From contig JAJYWK010000008.1 of the NCBI GenBank assembly GCA_021791515.1, positions 1 to 41,050 of the forward strand: a stretch of 41,050 nucleotides of DNA. The letters run 5' to 3'. The notes beneath the pieces were generated by a model. The model was not told the DNA's origin, did no database searches, and saw nothing but the letters and a program-made list of their open reading frames with translations. A program made the translations under genes and the position numbers. The stretch is from a bacterium. Lineage in GTDB: Bacteria; Patescibacteriota; Doudnabacteria; UBA920. This document shows positions 23,210-32,677 of the stretch, in pieces. Within the stretch, counting starts at the first letter, position 1. Every line of letters begins with the position of its first letter.

Positions 23210-24652
23210 ATGGCATTAAACGCATACAAGCTGCAAGGTTTTAAATCAGGACTGGCCGATGACGCATACAAGGGCGTGGCTGGATCGTTCCGGTTTGGCT
23301 ACTGCTTGGACATAAGAAGCGGGTCCGACACCTTAAAGTGCAATCAGGCGCTGAAGAAAGATTCCGGCAATGTTGTTACTGATCTAATTTTATTTTTCGT
23401 TCCGGCCGGCAACGGCAAGCTGTATGGCTTTGGAGACACTGGCAGAATTTATCGCAAGGCTTCCATAGCCGACCCGTGGGAACTTGTTTATACGGATCCC
23501 AACGGCAAAATTACCGGCGCGGGCGAATATACGAATAACAACGGATCAGGCAACTATCAACCATACCTTTACTGGGCGACAGAAACTACGCTGAAAAGAA
23601 TTCCTCTCTCCGGCAACTGGAACTCCGACGTCCAGGTCTTCGGCGCGTTAAACGGCGACCCGTCATGGCACACAATGAGCATTGCCGTAGGAGTACTGAT
23701 GATATGCGATGGCGGCTACTTGGGGCTGGTGGACTACGAGGGCAACTTCAACAACCGGGCGCTGGACATTATTCCCGGCAACCGCACCAAATGCCTGCTG
23801 CCTCTGGACCAGACGGCTGTCATAGGCTCGACCAAAGGCGACAAGGTTGAAGAAGGCTGGCTATGGACGTGGGATAAACAACAGCCTTCGTGGATACTAA
23901 AACGCTTGATCGCGGAAAAAGGAGTGAACTGCCTGACTCAGGGAGAATTTATAATCATCCAGGCCGGAATAAATGGAGGAATATATTACTGGGACACCAC
24001 CAACCTGCTGAGGATAAAACAATTTCCCGGCGGCGGCTGGGTAAATCCGGGAGCGGTAACAAACTTTAAAGGACTGCCCCTGCTCGGAGTAACCGGATCG
24101 GACAAGTGCGGAGTGTATTCCTACGGCAGGCTGAATAAAAACGATCCGTATGCCCTAAACCTCGAATACATACCATCGCATGGCAAACTGGATGGAGCTG
24201 AAATCGGGGCGCTGTGCATGTACTGCGACAAACCTTTTGTATCCTGGCGGGACGGCGCAACCTGCGGGATTGACATTTTAGACGACTCGAGCAAAGCGCC
24301 CGCAAGGTACGAAGGACTGGTCTTCGACGGCGGAGAGCCGTTCACGCAAAAAGGCTTCAGGTACATAAAGCTGCTAACCAAGCCGCTTCCGGCCGAATGC
24401 TCCATAGAAGCCTACTACCGGCTGAACGAACAAGGCGACTGGAAACAAGCCTTTATGGAAGACGGCAGCGAAAGCTTTGACAAGGAAGGAAATACCAAGG
24501 CGGTATTCACCATAGAAACCGGCGACGAGGAAGGAGAAGAAAAAGGCAAGGGCGAAACTTATGAGATGGCTTTAAGCTTAAATCCTTCCGGAAACGAAAC
24601 GCCGGAAATCGTGGCCGCCATGACTTATTTTGAAGCGGTGGGAATTTTCTAA
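23210..24652 (+). CDS. Tail nozzle-like or beta-propeller virion protein (putative)
   Basis: This 480-residue protein shows repeated strands with blade-like motifs such as GKLYGFGDTGRIYRKA, QPYLYWATETTLKRIPL, GGYLGLVDYEGNF, EGWLWTWDKQ and GGIYYWDT. These suggest a propeller, as in the nozzle proteins of short-tailed phages (P22 gp10/T7 gp12 class). It lies between the adaptor and the fibre, the expected order. No tail-tube or tape-measure protein is seen nearby. Confidence 0.55.
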   Translation: MALNAYKLQGFKSGLADDAYKGVAGSFRFGYCLDIRSGSDTLKCNQALKKDSGNVVTDLILFFVPAGNGKLYGFGDTGRIYRKASIADPWELVYTDPNGKITGAGEYTNNNGSGNYQPYLYWATETTLKRIPLSGNWNSDVQVFGALNGDPSWHTMSIAVGVLMICDGGYLGLVDYEGNFNNRALDIIPGNRTKCLLPLDQTAVIGSTKGDKVEEGWLWTWDKQQPSWILKRLIAEKGVNCLTQGEFIIIQAGINGGIYYWDTTNLLRIKQFPGGGWVNPGAVTNFKGLPLLGVTGSDKCGVYSYGRLNKNDPYALNLEYIPSHGKLDGAEIGALCMYCDKPFVSWRDGATCGIDILDDSSKAPARYEGLVFDGGEPFTQKGFRYIKLLTKPLPAECSIEAYYRLNEQGDWKQAFMEDGSESFDKEGNTKAVFTIETGDEEGEEKGKGETYEMALSLNPSGNETPEIVAAMTYFEAVGIF

Positions 24653-24655
24653 AAT

Positions 24656-25885
24656 ATGGTGGAATTAATTAAAAAAATATTTTCCAACAGCGAAATACCC
24701 GACATCCCCTTTCCGGAAATTCCTCCTCATGACCACAACGGGGAGAATTCACCCATGCTCGCACCCTCTTCCGTAGATTCGGCGCAGATAAAAGCGGGCG
24801 CGGTAGTCACAGCATCGCTGGCCGACGACTCGGTAAATTCCGAGAAAATAATCGACGACGCCATACTGACCGAACATATAAACGCGCTGGCGGTAACCCA
24901 GCAAAAACTCGCTGACGCTTCGGTGGCTACCGCAAAAATTCAGAACGGGGCGGTTAATGCAACCAAACTGATCCAAAGCGAAGCCGTCATTACCCTCTCG
25001 GCCCAAATAGCCAGCGCCGTAATCATCTCCGCCCACATCGGCACCGGCGTAATCCAGAACGCGCACCTGGGCAATGCGATTATCTCTACCGCCAAAATTA
25101 TAGACGGGGCTATAGTGAACGCCAAAATTGGCAACGCGGAAATCACCTCCGCAAAAATCGGTGCAGCGGAAGTTAAGAACGGCAATATTGAGAACCTGGC
25201 AGTGACTACTTCCAAAATTGACGAACTGGCAGTGGAGTGGGCAAAGATCGGTGCCTTAGCGGTCGGCAACAGCAAAATAATGGATGCGGCCATAAGCACG
25301 GCCAAAATCCAGGATGAGGCCGTCGGCACGGCGCAAATAGCCAATGCGTCAATCACTAACGCCAAAATAGACAACCTGGCGGTAACAGATGCAAAAATAT
25401 CCTCTCTGACGGCGACCAAGATTACGGCCGGACAATTCAACCTGACAACCACTGGGTACCTGTCCTGCCCTTACGGCGGCATAAAGATCGGCTACCTCCG
25501 CAACATCGGTGGAGTGTCAATTTATGGAATTCAGGCAGGAGCAGGCCACGGACTAATGCTGGATGACGGCGCGAACGGCTACGCCAGAATGTGGATAGAT
25601 ACTTCAGCCAACCGGCCGCTCTGCATAGACACCACGGCCAACGACCGCATATTCTTTAAAGCTTCCAGTGGCAACGACATTATGCGTCTGTACGGAACCA
25701 ATGCCTGGGCGGGCGGGCATGTGGACATTCAGACATCGCTGCGCATCGGTTCGACCCAGCCAAGCAATCCGGTGTCGGGACAAATGTATTACGATCCGGC
25801 GCCAGGAGGCATGGGTTCGGGCGGCAGGCTGATGATTTATAACGGTTACAGCTGGCACGCCACGGCGTGGTTTGATGAAATTTAA
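24656..25885 (+). CDS. Tail fibre protein with KI/A-rich helical repeats
   Basis: This 409-residue protein has an N-terminal segment PDIPFPEIPPHDHNG, typical of fibre bases. Residues about 50-260 contain at least a dozen short degenerate repeats of the form AKI-x-(D/N)-x-A, a trimeric coiled-coil pattern seen in phage fibres. The C-terminal part (ITAGQFNLTTTGYLSCPYGGIKIGYL, ending GQMYYD then YNGYSWH) is a beta-rich tip likely to contact the host. Specificity is unknown. Confidence 0.82.
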   Translation: MVELIKKIFSNSEIPDIPFPEIPPHDHNGENSPMLAPSSVDSAQIKAGAVVTASLADDSVNSEKIIDDAILTEHINALAVTQQKLADASVATAKIQNGAVNATKLIQSEAVITLSAQIASAVIISAHIGTGVIQNAHLGNAIISTAKIIDGAIVNAKIGNAEITSAKIGAAEVKNGNIENLAVTTSKIDELAVEWAKIGALAVGNSKIMDAAISTAKIQDEAVGTAQIANASITNAKIDNLAVTDAKISSLTATKITAGQFNLTTTGYLSCPYGGIKIGYLRNIGGVSIYGIQAGAGHGLMLDDGANGYARMWIDTSANRPLCIDTTANDRIFFKASSGNDIMRLYGTNAWAGGHVDIQTSLRIGSTQPSNPVSGQMYYDPAPGGMGSGGRLMIYNGYSWHATAWFDEI

Positions 25886-25900
25886 AATAAACAAAAACCC

Positions 25901-27043
25901 TTGACCAGGAACAAAACAAAAACTTTTAAATATTTTAGCGCGTTCAGCGGCATCGGGGGTTTTGAAGTCGGGGTACAACAAGCCTATGGAACGATGGGAC
26001 AACTACAACAAAAGGTTCAGCAAACCGCTAGTTGCCGGAACGCTGAAAGCAAGCGGAGCAGATCCCAATGTATTGGTTTTTCGGAAATTGACAAGTATGC
26101 AATCCAAATCTACCGATCGCATTTCCCCACTCATAAAAATTATGGCGACATTACCAAAATTAAAGCCGAAGAACTGCCGGACTTTGAATTCTTCTGCGGC
26201 GGATTCCCGTGCCAGTCTTTTTCGATTGCTGGAAAACGTGCGGGATTTAACGATACCCGAGGTACGCTCTTTTTTGACCTCGCGCGGATTGCTAAAGAAA
26301 AAAGACCGAAATATCTTTTATTTGAAAATGTTAAAGGACTGTTATCTCACGACCGCGGACGAACTTTTAAAACCATACTGTCCGCCCTTACGGAACTTGG
26401 TTATAACCTCCAAGCGATGGTACTTAACAGCAAGAATTTCGGAGTCCCACAGAATCGGGAAAGAGTGTTCATTGTCGGAAATCTTGGAACGGCGGCCAGA
26501 CCGGAAGTATTTCCTTTCACCGGAAAAAACCAGGACGATAATGAAGCAGCTGCGGCTAACGCCATTGACGCCAACTATTTCAAAGGCGCAGACAACCACG
26601 GCCAGCGTACGCAAATTGCCCATACGCCGGCGCTCCGGGCTTCGGACGCAAAGCGCGGTGATAATCAAACGCTAGTGGTGGAAGACTTTTATCCCGGCAG
26701 AATCAGGACATTCAGCAAGGCGCCGACACTGCGAAGCGGCAGGGCGGGAATAAAAATCGGCACGCTAAGGAGCTATAAACACGGACGGGGTTTTCGCGAA
26801 ATCAAGCAGGGCATATCGCCAACGCTGCCCGCCCGCGCGCGGAATGACGGCACAGGCTCGCCCGTGCTTTACCACAAACTGGCCGTTCGCCGCCTGACGC
26901 CCGTAGAGTGCGAAAGGTTGCAGGGCTTCCCGGACGGCTGGACCGGAAACGTAAGCGATACCCAGCGCTACAAAACTTTGGGTAATGCAGTTACGGTTAA
27001 CGTCATAAGAGAAATTATTAAAAGGATAAAGCATTATGTTTAG
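25901..27043 (+). CDS. DNA cytosine-5 methyltransferase
   Basis: This 380-residue protein starts at a TTG; the frame has no better ATG before motif I. Motif I is FSAFSGIGG (residues about 11-19), catalytic motif IV is GGFPCQSFS with C104, motif VI is FENVKG, motif VIII QNRERVF and motifs IX/X VECERLQGFPDGW plus LGNAVTVNV. It methylates C5 of cytosine in DNA, probably to protect phage DNA. About 30 residues of low similarity lie between motif I and the usual GFSEIDKYA; another frame there is also open. Confidence 0.92.
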   Translation: MTRNKTKTFKYFSAFSGIGGFEVGVQQAYGTMGQLQQKVQQTASCRNAESKRSRSQCIGFSEIDKYAIQIYRSHFPTHKNYGDITKIKAEELPDFEFFCGGFPCQSFSIAGKRAGFNDTRGTLFFDLARIAKEKRPKYLLFENVKGLLSHDRGRTFKTILSALTELGYNLQAMVLNSKNFGVPQNRERVFIVGNLGTAARPEVFPFTGKNQDDNEAAAANAIDANYFKGADNHGQRTQIAHTPALRASDAKRGDNQTLVVEDFYPGRIRTFSKAPTLRSGRAGIKIGTLRSYKHGRGFREIKQGISPTLPARARNDGTGSPVLYHKLAVRRLTPVECERLQGFPDGWTGNVSDTQRYKTLGNAVTVNVIREIIKRIKHYV

Positions 27044-27257
27044 TAAAAAAATAGATAAAACCGACCTGGAAGAGCTGAGAAAAAGGGAGGAACTGATTAA
27101 CCAGCACATACTGATTACCCAGGCCCTGCAAACGCAAAGACAGTCTTTTCTCTTAAGCCGGTTTTCCAAATACGGTCTGGACATTTCCAAAGAATACAAC
27201 ATTGATTTAAAAACCGGCAGGGTCACGGAAAATAAACAACCACAAGTTCGTAAATAA
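27036..27257 (+). CDS. Hypothetical small helical protein
   Basis: This 73-residue protein overlaps the methyltransferase end by 8 bp. It is a charged helix (DLEELRKREELINQHILITQAL) with a short extended tail. No family recognised. It precedes the coiled-coil virion-type gene by 6 bp and is probably in the same operon. Confidence 0.55.
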   Translation: MFSKKIDKTDLEELRKREELINQHILITQALQTQRQSFLLSRFSKYGLDISKEYNIDLKTGRVTENKQPQVRK

Positions 27258-27263
27258 ATTTTT

Positions 27264-28346
27264 ATGGCGGTTATAAATTGGGAAGAATTTAAAAAACAAT
27301 TTCAGGACTTGCGCGACAGCATTACGCCTCAGGATGGATCAACCGGCGATTTGTCGGCGACCACTTTTGATTTGCCGACCCTGCAAAAACAAATAACAGA
27401 CAATACCACGGCCCTTAAAACCGCGCAGGACAGCCTGAAAAATTTCCAGGCCGATACTTACAACAAGTATTACAACGAATCCGGTTTAAATTCCATGAAG
27501 GACCAAATTGCGGCAAAGGATGCAGAAATTACCTCGGCAAAACAGACGCGGGACACATCCATTAGCAAAACCCGGCAAAATCCTTACTACTCGGCCGCCA
27601 ATATTACCGGCGAATCGTCCGAAATAGCCAACGCGGCCAATGCGGACATTAACAACCTAATCGAAGAACGAAACGGTCTCGCCAGCCAGTACAATTCCGG
27701 ACTGGACGACATCTCGAAAAAAGTGGCGCGTGAAGCCTCGGACAAACAGCAGGAAATAGACGACTACAAATATAACCTCGGCAACCTTCAGCAACAGGTC
27801 GCCAATTACCAGAATGTCCGCAGCCAGGAATTACAGAAAAAAACCACGGATGAACAGTGGGCCGCCGAATTCGGATTAAAGCTCCAGGAACTGGAAAGCC
27901 AGGCTAAACAAAACAACGCCGGGACTTCCACCGAATGGGAACGCTTCAGCTCCAGAGTTGCGACCGGCGCGGAGCCTGATCCGGCACTTAGGGCCACGGC
28001 TCAAAGATTGATCGATCAGGGCATAGACGATCCGGCCCGTACCGGCTACACGGGTGAAACCGCGGCCAGGATAGAATCGGAACTGGGCTGGCTAAAACAG
28101 CAGCAACCGGCCGACCAGCAGAACAAGGCAAAGAGCATGACCACCAGCGAAAGTACTTTCCGGAGGGAAATAAGGGACGCCTGGAAAGAAGGATACGACC
28201 CTGACCAGCTAAAGCAGGCGTACGGCAGCGTACAGTTTACCGATTCCACCAAATCCCCCCAGGATATTATTGACGACGAATGGAACATTAAAACACGCGG
28301 CGGCGTCAGGGGATGGCTTGGCAGGCTTTTCAGGGCAGGAGTCTAG
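27264..28346 (+). CDS. Coiled-coil virion-associated protein (putative internal protein)
   Basis: This 360-residue protein is largely helical and Gln/Asn/Ala-rich. Residues about 35-230 (LQKQITDNTTALKTAQDSLKN, then NLGNLQQQVANYQNVRSQEL) are heptad-patterned coiled coil. The C-terminus has a short basic tail (GGVRGWLGRLFRAGV) that may be amphipathic. It directly precedes the giant virion protein, where short-tailed phages encode ejected internal proteins. It could be too short to be a tape measure. Confidence 0.55.
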   Translation: MAVINWEEFKKQFQDLRDSITPQDGSTGDLSATTFDLPTLQKQITDNTTALKTAQDSLKNFQADTYNKYYNESGLNSMKDQIAAKDAEITSAKQTRDTSISKTRQNPYYSAANITGESSEIANAANADINNLIEERNGLASQYNSGLDDISKKVAREASDKQQEIDDYKYNLGNLQQQVANYQNVRSQELQKKTTDEQWAAEFGLKLQELESQAKQNNAGTSTEWERFSSRVATGAEPDPALRATAQRLIDQGIDDPARTGYTGETAARIESELGWLKQQQPADQQNKAKSMTTSESTFRREIRDAWKEGYDPDQLKQAYGSVQFTDSTKSPQDIIDDEWNIKTRGGVRGWLGRLFRAGV

Positions 28347-28385
28347 CCGTTTGCCGGAACGGTGACGCGAAAATATCGATTGTGT

Positions 28386-28400
28386 GGGGCTTTTTGCCCC
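28386..28400 (+). other. Short GC-rich hairpin before the large virion gene
   Basis: GGGGC (28386-28390) pairs with GCCCC (28396-28400) around TTTTT. It sits 29 bp before the start codon. It may stabilise or modulate the message; no more can be said. Confidence 0.35.
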
Positions 28401-28429
28401 CGGCCGGAGCTTTACAGCAATAAACAACT

Positions 28430-31400
28430 ATGGGCAATTTTTGGAAAAAAATTACAGCGCCTTTCAAAAAGGCAGGCAATGCGGTTAAAAAAACCGTTGG
28501 CGACTTTTTTGCGCCTGTCGCCGGCCAAGTCCGCGTGCGAGACTTCGCCCGCGAAGTGCCGGGAGCGGCAGAAACTGTCGGCAAGAAAGTTTTAGAATTC
28601 GGCAAGGACATTCTCCGTGCGGGTCCTCGCGCTGCGGCATCGGCAACGCTTTCGGTACAAGGCCGTAAGGAAGCCGTGCCGGAAACTCCTATGGAAAAAT
28701 TCCTTTGGGGAGATAAACCAATCAAGGACATACGCGGCACAGGCGAGGAAACTATAAAAGATTTTGGGGGCGGACAGCAGGCTCAAAAAAAGTATGGCCT
28801 GCCATTGGGGGTTGCTTTGACGGCGCTCGATATTATTCCGGTAGTGCCGGAAGAAAAAGCCGGTAAGCAGGTGGTGGAAGAACTTGCTAAAAAATACGGA
28901 GACGACATTGCGCTGGCGATTGTAAAAAAAGGTGGGAAGAAACTGGCAGAACAGGCCTTAAAGGAAGGCGGTGAAAAGTTGGTAGAAAACGCCGGCATAA
29001 AACTTTTGAAATCCGAGCCTGTTATGGAAACTGCAGCCAAGGATATAAAAGATTTAGCGCCTGCCATTGCGGAAGAGGCAGGCAAAATGCAAATCACAGG
29101 TTTGGACCAAGCTGCGGAACAACTCGATAAAACCGGCTCGGCCATTATTGCTGAAGATAAATCCAAACGACTGCGGCTCGTGGTAAAAGATGAGGGTGAT
29201 TTTATCAAGGTCGGGATGGACTCGGGAACAGGTAAGCTGTTACCGACCGATGTTAAACTTCCCGAAAAAAACTTTAAGACAAAACAAGAAGCTTTCGATT
29301 TTATTAAATCGCTGGCCAACCCTGCACAGGATAAAGAGGCGGCTGATACTTTATACCACGGCACTTCAGCTCCGGACTTTAATAAATTCGGTACTAACCT
29401 GGTATACCTTGCCCAGAATGCGGACGAAGCCAAGGCGTTTGCCGAAAATCCGATAATGGGTGGCGGACGCGGATCAGGCATTGCAAGAATTTTGGATGTT
29501 AAAGCTCCGAAAGGAAAAATTAAGGACATCGATGAAGCAGTACAGGCAGCAATAAATGACGGAGAGGATCTTGATGCAGTGATTGCAAAGCAGGCGGCTG
29601 ACGCAAAAAAAGCCGGATATAATTATCTTTCGTTTAACCACCCCAGTGCCGTCGGCGACGGAGATTTTAAAGCAATCGTTTCCATTAATCCCGGCGAACT
29701 TTCAATAGCAAGAGTCGAAAAACTTCCCCCAAACCTCACAACTAAAGCGGAGGAAGCCCTAAATGCCGTTAATGAAAACCGCAATCTGGCGGCAGAGGCG
29801 GGAGATGAAACTGCTCCGGAAGCATTGAGGGCCGACCAAATGAAACCCTCTCCTCCAGGGCAGCCCCTTGCCCCTGCCGAAACCCCGCTGGCCAGCGCGC
29901 CGGCATCCACTCCGGCAAGCGCGCTTGATGCCATAGATAATATGGTCGGTAAAACCAGCACAACGCAAAGTATTAAAGACTGGTTTAAGGGACTGCCACA
30001 GAAATTTACCCAGGCATTCTCCGACCGTTTTGCCGGGATGAAAACTTTCGAGGATAACCTGAGCAAAATGGCGGGCAAGGCCATAGACATTGAATCCAGC
30101 CCGTACGTGGGAGCCAGAATGTATGCGGGCAGGACGGGAATTATAGAGTCAGGCCTTGAGGACTTGCAAAAAATACTCAGCCCGATCAGATCCGAAAGGC
30201 CGGATTTTACCAGATTTATCCTTGCCAAACGTGCGGCGGAACGCGCTGAGCGCGGCTTCAGCAATCCGGCCAGCGTAACCGGACAGGATGCGTTAAAGGC
30301 CCTGGAAGAATTGAAAAATAAGGTCGGCGAAAAAACTTATCAGCTGTTTGAAAAAGCCGAAAGCTCCATGCAGGACTGGGCTGACAGAACCATCCTGAAG
30401 CCGGCCGCGGACGCTGGCATCATTGCCAAAAACACTTACGACTCCATTTTAAACAAGAATAAACACTGGGTTCCGTTCCAGGTGCTGGATTATCTGCCTG
30501 ACCAAAAGCAGGCCGACATGATGAAAACCGGCAATGAAATATTTTCTGTCAGCAAACAGGGAATCATCAAAGGGCTGGAGAGCACCGAAAAAACCATCCG
30601 TGATCCGTTTGAAGCCCTTATAGACAAAGTCAGCAGCGCGGTCAGCCTGATTAAGCGGAACGAGGTGGCGGACAAATTGATAAAACTGCGTGACGCACTG
30701 CCGGAAGGCAAAGACCTTATCCAGCCGCTTGAAAAAACAGCGACCGCTCCCAAAGGCTGGGGTTCCATAAGCGTATTTATAGACGGCAAAAACACCAAAT
30801 GGGCGGTGCCGGAAGAACTGTCTATGGCCATGCACCAGATGAACAACGCCGATGCCGGTATACTGGGGAATTTTCTCAGGTTCACTTCATCCGCTTTCAG
30901 AAAAGGGGCAACCAACCTTTACATTCCATTTTCGCTTTCCAACGCTTTCCGCGACGCGCAGATGGCGGTCATGACTTCCAAGTATGGCTTTAACGCGGCT
31001 AACTGGGTAAAAGGATTTTACGAAGGACTAAAAGGATCGTTTGGCTGGAATTCCAAACTGCTGGATGAATTCAACAAGAGCGGCGGCGGATTCGGCGGCT
31101 TCCTGCAAAGCGCCCGCGACATTGGCGGGATAAAAAATAAATTGTTTGAGCCAAGCTGGTGGAGAAAGACGAAAGCGGTGATTAATCCATTTAATCTCGT
31201 AAGCAATTTTGCCGAAGCCACGGAACTCGCACCGAGGCTTGGCGTGTTTAACAAAGCCTTAAAAAAAGGTGCGTCTACTCTGGAGGCCGCGTACGAGGCC
31301 AGAAATTCTACCATAGATTTTGCCAAAGCCGGACAGGAAATGAGGATCATTAACATGTGGATTCCGTTCGTCAACGCGCGCTGGCAGGCTTTGTTGAATA

Positions 31401-32443
31401 CGGCCCGGGTATTTAAAGACCGGCCAATCCGTTCGGCCGCCAAGGCGAGCGCCCTTATAGTCATCCCCGGAGTAACCACGTATCTTTGGAACACTATTAA
31501 TTATCCCGACCTTTACGATGACATCCCCCAATGGATCAAGGATACCTATTTCCCGATTATTGTTGGCGAAGAAAAAGACAGCAACGGCAACAGAACCCCC
31601 AAAACAGTCATGATCCCCAAAGGCGACGTAGGCCAGATCTTTTACAACCCTCTTGAATATACGATGGAATACATCCGGCGCGGAGAGCCTTCAAACTTTA
31701 CCAGGCTTGCATTGGAATGGATGAGCCAGCTGGCTCCAATGCCATTTACGAGGGACGGCAAAATATCTACCACGCAAATACTTTCCAGCACGCTGCCTCC
31801 CCTGATTAAGACCCCCATAGAGATTGCCACAAATAAATCGTTCTTTACGGACAGTCCGATTGTACCCGGCAGTCTGGAAAACGTTAATCCTACGGAACAA
31901 TACAATGAGAAAACTCCCGGCATTGCTGTAACTGCCGGACGCGCGCTCGGCCTGTCGCCGATGAAACTGGCTTACGGAGTTGAAGGCCTATTGGGAGGAT
32001 TCGGGCGGGAAATTGTTGACCCTACAAAGATTTTGGAATCTTCAATGAATAGGTTCTACCGCTCAACCGGTGGCGCAAAGACTGAAGAAGCCTGGAATAT
32101 AAGGGACGAGGCCGTAACCGGCTACAACACCGCCCGGCAACAGGCCAAAAGAGCCATCCAGGCCAATGACGTAAACGCGGCTTTAAAAATTATTGACAGC
32201 TGGAACGTGGCGGTCGAAAAAATGCTTCCGGATGTCCTGCCGTACCTGGCGCAGGACGATCCAGAAGAGGCAAATAAAATTCGCAATTCGGTTACGTTCA
32301 GCCCCCAGGATATCTCCAAACTCCAAAAGTCCGTCTATAACGACGCAATGGGAAAATCACAGCGGCTTGGCACGAAACCCCAGCTAAACACAACCGATGA
32401 AAGCTCCAGTTTAAAAAAGATGCGGGAATCACTTAAGCGGTAA
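28430..32443 (+). CDS. Giant virion protein with ADP-ribosyltransferase-like and LPD38-like regions
   Basis: This 1337-residue protein is the largest in the window. After a basic helical start, residues about 305-435 carry YHGTS (Y309, H310), then NLVYLAQNADEAKAF and later IVSINPGELSIAR, the H-Y-[E/Q] layout of ADP-ribosyltransferase-like domains found in phage polyvalent proteins. Residues about 540-1060 resemble LPD38 (SPYVGARMYAGRTGIIES, KGATNLYIPFSLSNAFRDAQ, MWIPFVNARWQALLN). Such proteins are packed in the head and ejected with DNA. They could modify host targets on entry. Catalytic assignment is by pattern and the acidic residue is uncertain. Confidence 0.72.
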   Translation: MGNFWKKITAPFKKAGNAVKKTVGDFFAPVAGQVRVRDFAREVPGAAETVGKKVLEFGKDILRAGPRAAASATLSVQGRKEAVPETPMEKFLWGDKPIKDIRGTGEETIKDFGGGQQAQKKYGLPLGVALTALDIIPVVPEEKAGKQVVEELAKKYGDDIALAIVKKGGKKLAEQALKEGGEKLVENAGIKLLKSEPVMETAAKDIKDLAPAIAEEAGKMQITGLDQAAEQLDKTGSAIIAEDKSKRLRLVVKDEGDFIKVGMDSGTGKLLPTDVKLPEKNFKTKQEAFDFIKSLANPAQDKEAADTLYHGTSAPDFNKFGTNLVYLAQNADEAKAFAENPIMGGGRGSGIARILDVKAPKGKIKDIDEAVQAAINDGEDLDAVIAKQAADAKKAGYNYLSFNHPSAVGDGDFKAIVSINPGELSIARVEKLPPNLTTKAEEALNAVNENRNLAAEAGDETAPEALRADQMKPSPPGQPLAPAETPLASAPASTPASALDAIDNMVGKTSTTQSIKDWFKGLPQKFTQAFSDRFAGMKTFEDNLSKMAGKAIDIESSPYVGARMYAGRTGIIESGLEDLQKILSPIRSERPDFTRFILAKRAAERAERGFSNPASVTGQDALKALEELKNKVGEKTYQLFEKAESSMQDWADRTILKPAADAGIIAKNTYDSILNKNKHWVPFQVLDYLPDQKQADMMKTGNEIFSVSKQGIIKGLESTEKTIRDPFEALIDKVSSAVSLIKRNEVADKLIKLRDALPEGKDLIQPLEKTATAPKGWGSISVFIDGKNTKWAVPEELSMAMHQMNNADAGILGNFLRFTSSAFRKGATNLYIPFSLSNAFRDAQMAVMTSKYGFNAANWVKGFYEGLKGSFGWNSKLLDEFNKSGGGFGGFLQSARDIGGIKNKLFEPSWWRKTKAVINPFNLVSNFAEATELAPRLGVFNKALKKGASTLEAAYEARNSTIDFAKAGQEMRIINMWIPFVNARWQALLNTARVFKDRPIRSAAKASALIVIPGVTTYLWNTINYPDLYDDIPQWIKDTYFPIIVGEEKDSNGNRTPKTVMIPKGDVGQIFYNPLEYTMEYIRRGEPSNFTRLALEWMSQLAPMPFTRDGKISTTQILSSTLPPLIKTPIEIATNKSFFTDSPIVPGSLENVNPTEQYNEKTPGIAVTAGRALGLSPMKLAYGVEGLLGGFGREIVDPTKILESSMNRFYRSTGGAKTEEAWNIRDEAVTGYNTARQQAKRAIQANDVNAALKIIDSWNVAVEKMLPDVLPYLAQDDPEEANKIRNSVTFSPQDISKLQKSVYNDAMGKSQRLGTKPQLNTTDESSSLKKMRESLKR

Positions 32444-32494
32444 AGGCCTGCGCCCTGACCGGAGGCTGTAAGAATCCAGGGAGTCATTAACGTA

Positions 32495-32677
32495 ATGCCG
32501 AAAATTCCAAAGTATGAACAGGGTGGCAAACAGATTTATCAGCAGGCAAAAAAATGCCGTAATTATAAGGATTTTGAGAAATTTATTCATAGCGTTCGTA
32601 TGTTAACTTCAATTAAAATTAGTTGCAACTCCGACTTGTCCACTGACGCATTAGTAATCCATGTCAACGGATTTTAA
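32495..32677 (+). CDS. Possible small protein upstream of the N4/N6 methyltransferase
   Basis: A 60-residue frame with a plausible start ATG ends 17 bp inside the methyltransferase gene. The N-terminus is basic (MPKIPKYEQGGKQIYQQAKK) and Lys/Tyr-rich. No family, and no strong ribosome-binding site. It may be real or a chance frame in a gap of about 217 bp. Confidence 0.35.
   Translation: MPKIPKYEQGGKQIYQQAKKCRNYKDFEKFIHSVRMLTSIKISCNSDLSTDALVIHVNGF

Noticed and set aside
24800-25430. Tandem DNA repeat or CRISPR-like array
   Set aside because: The repeats are degenerate codon-level repeats inside a tail fibre, not constant units with spacers.
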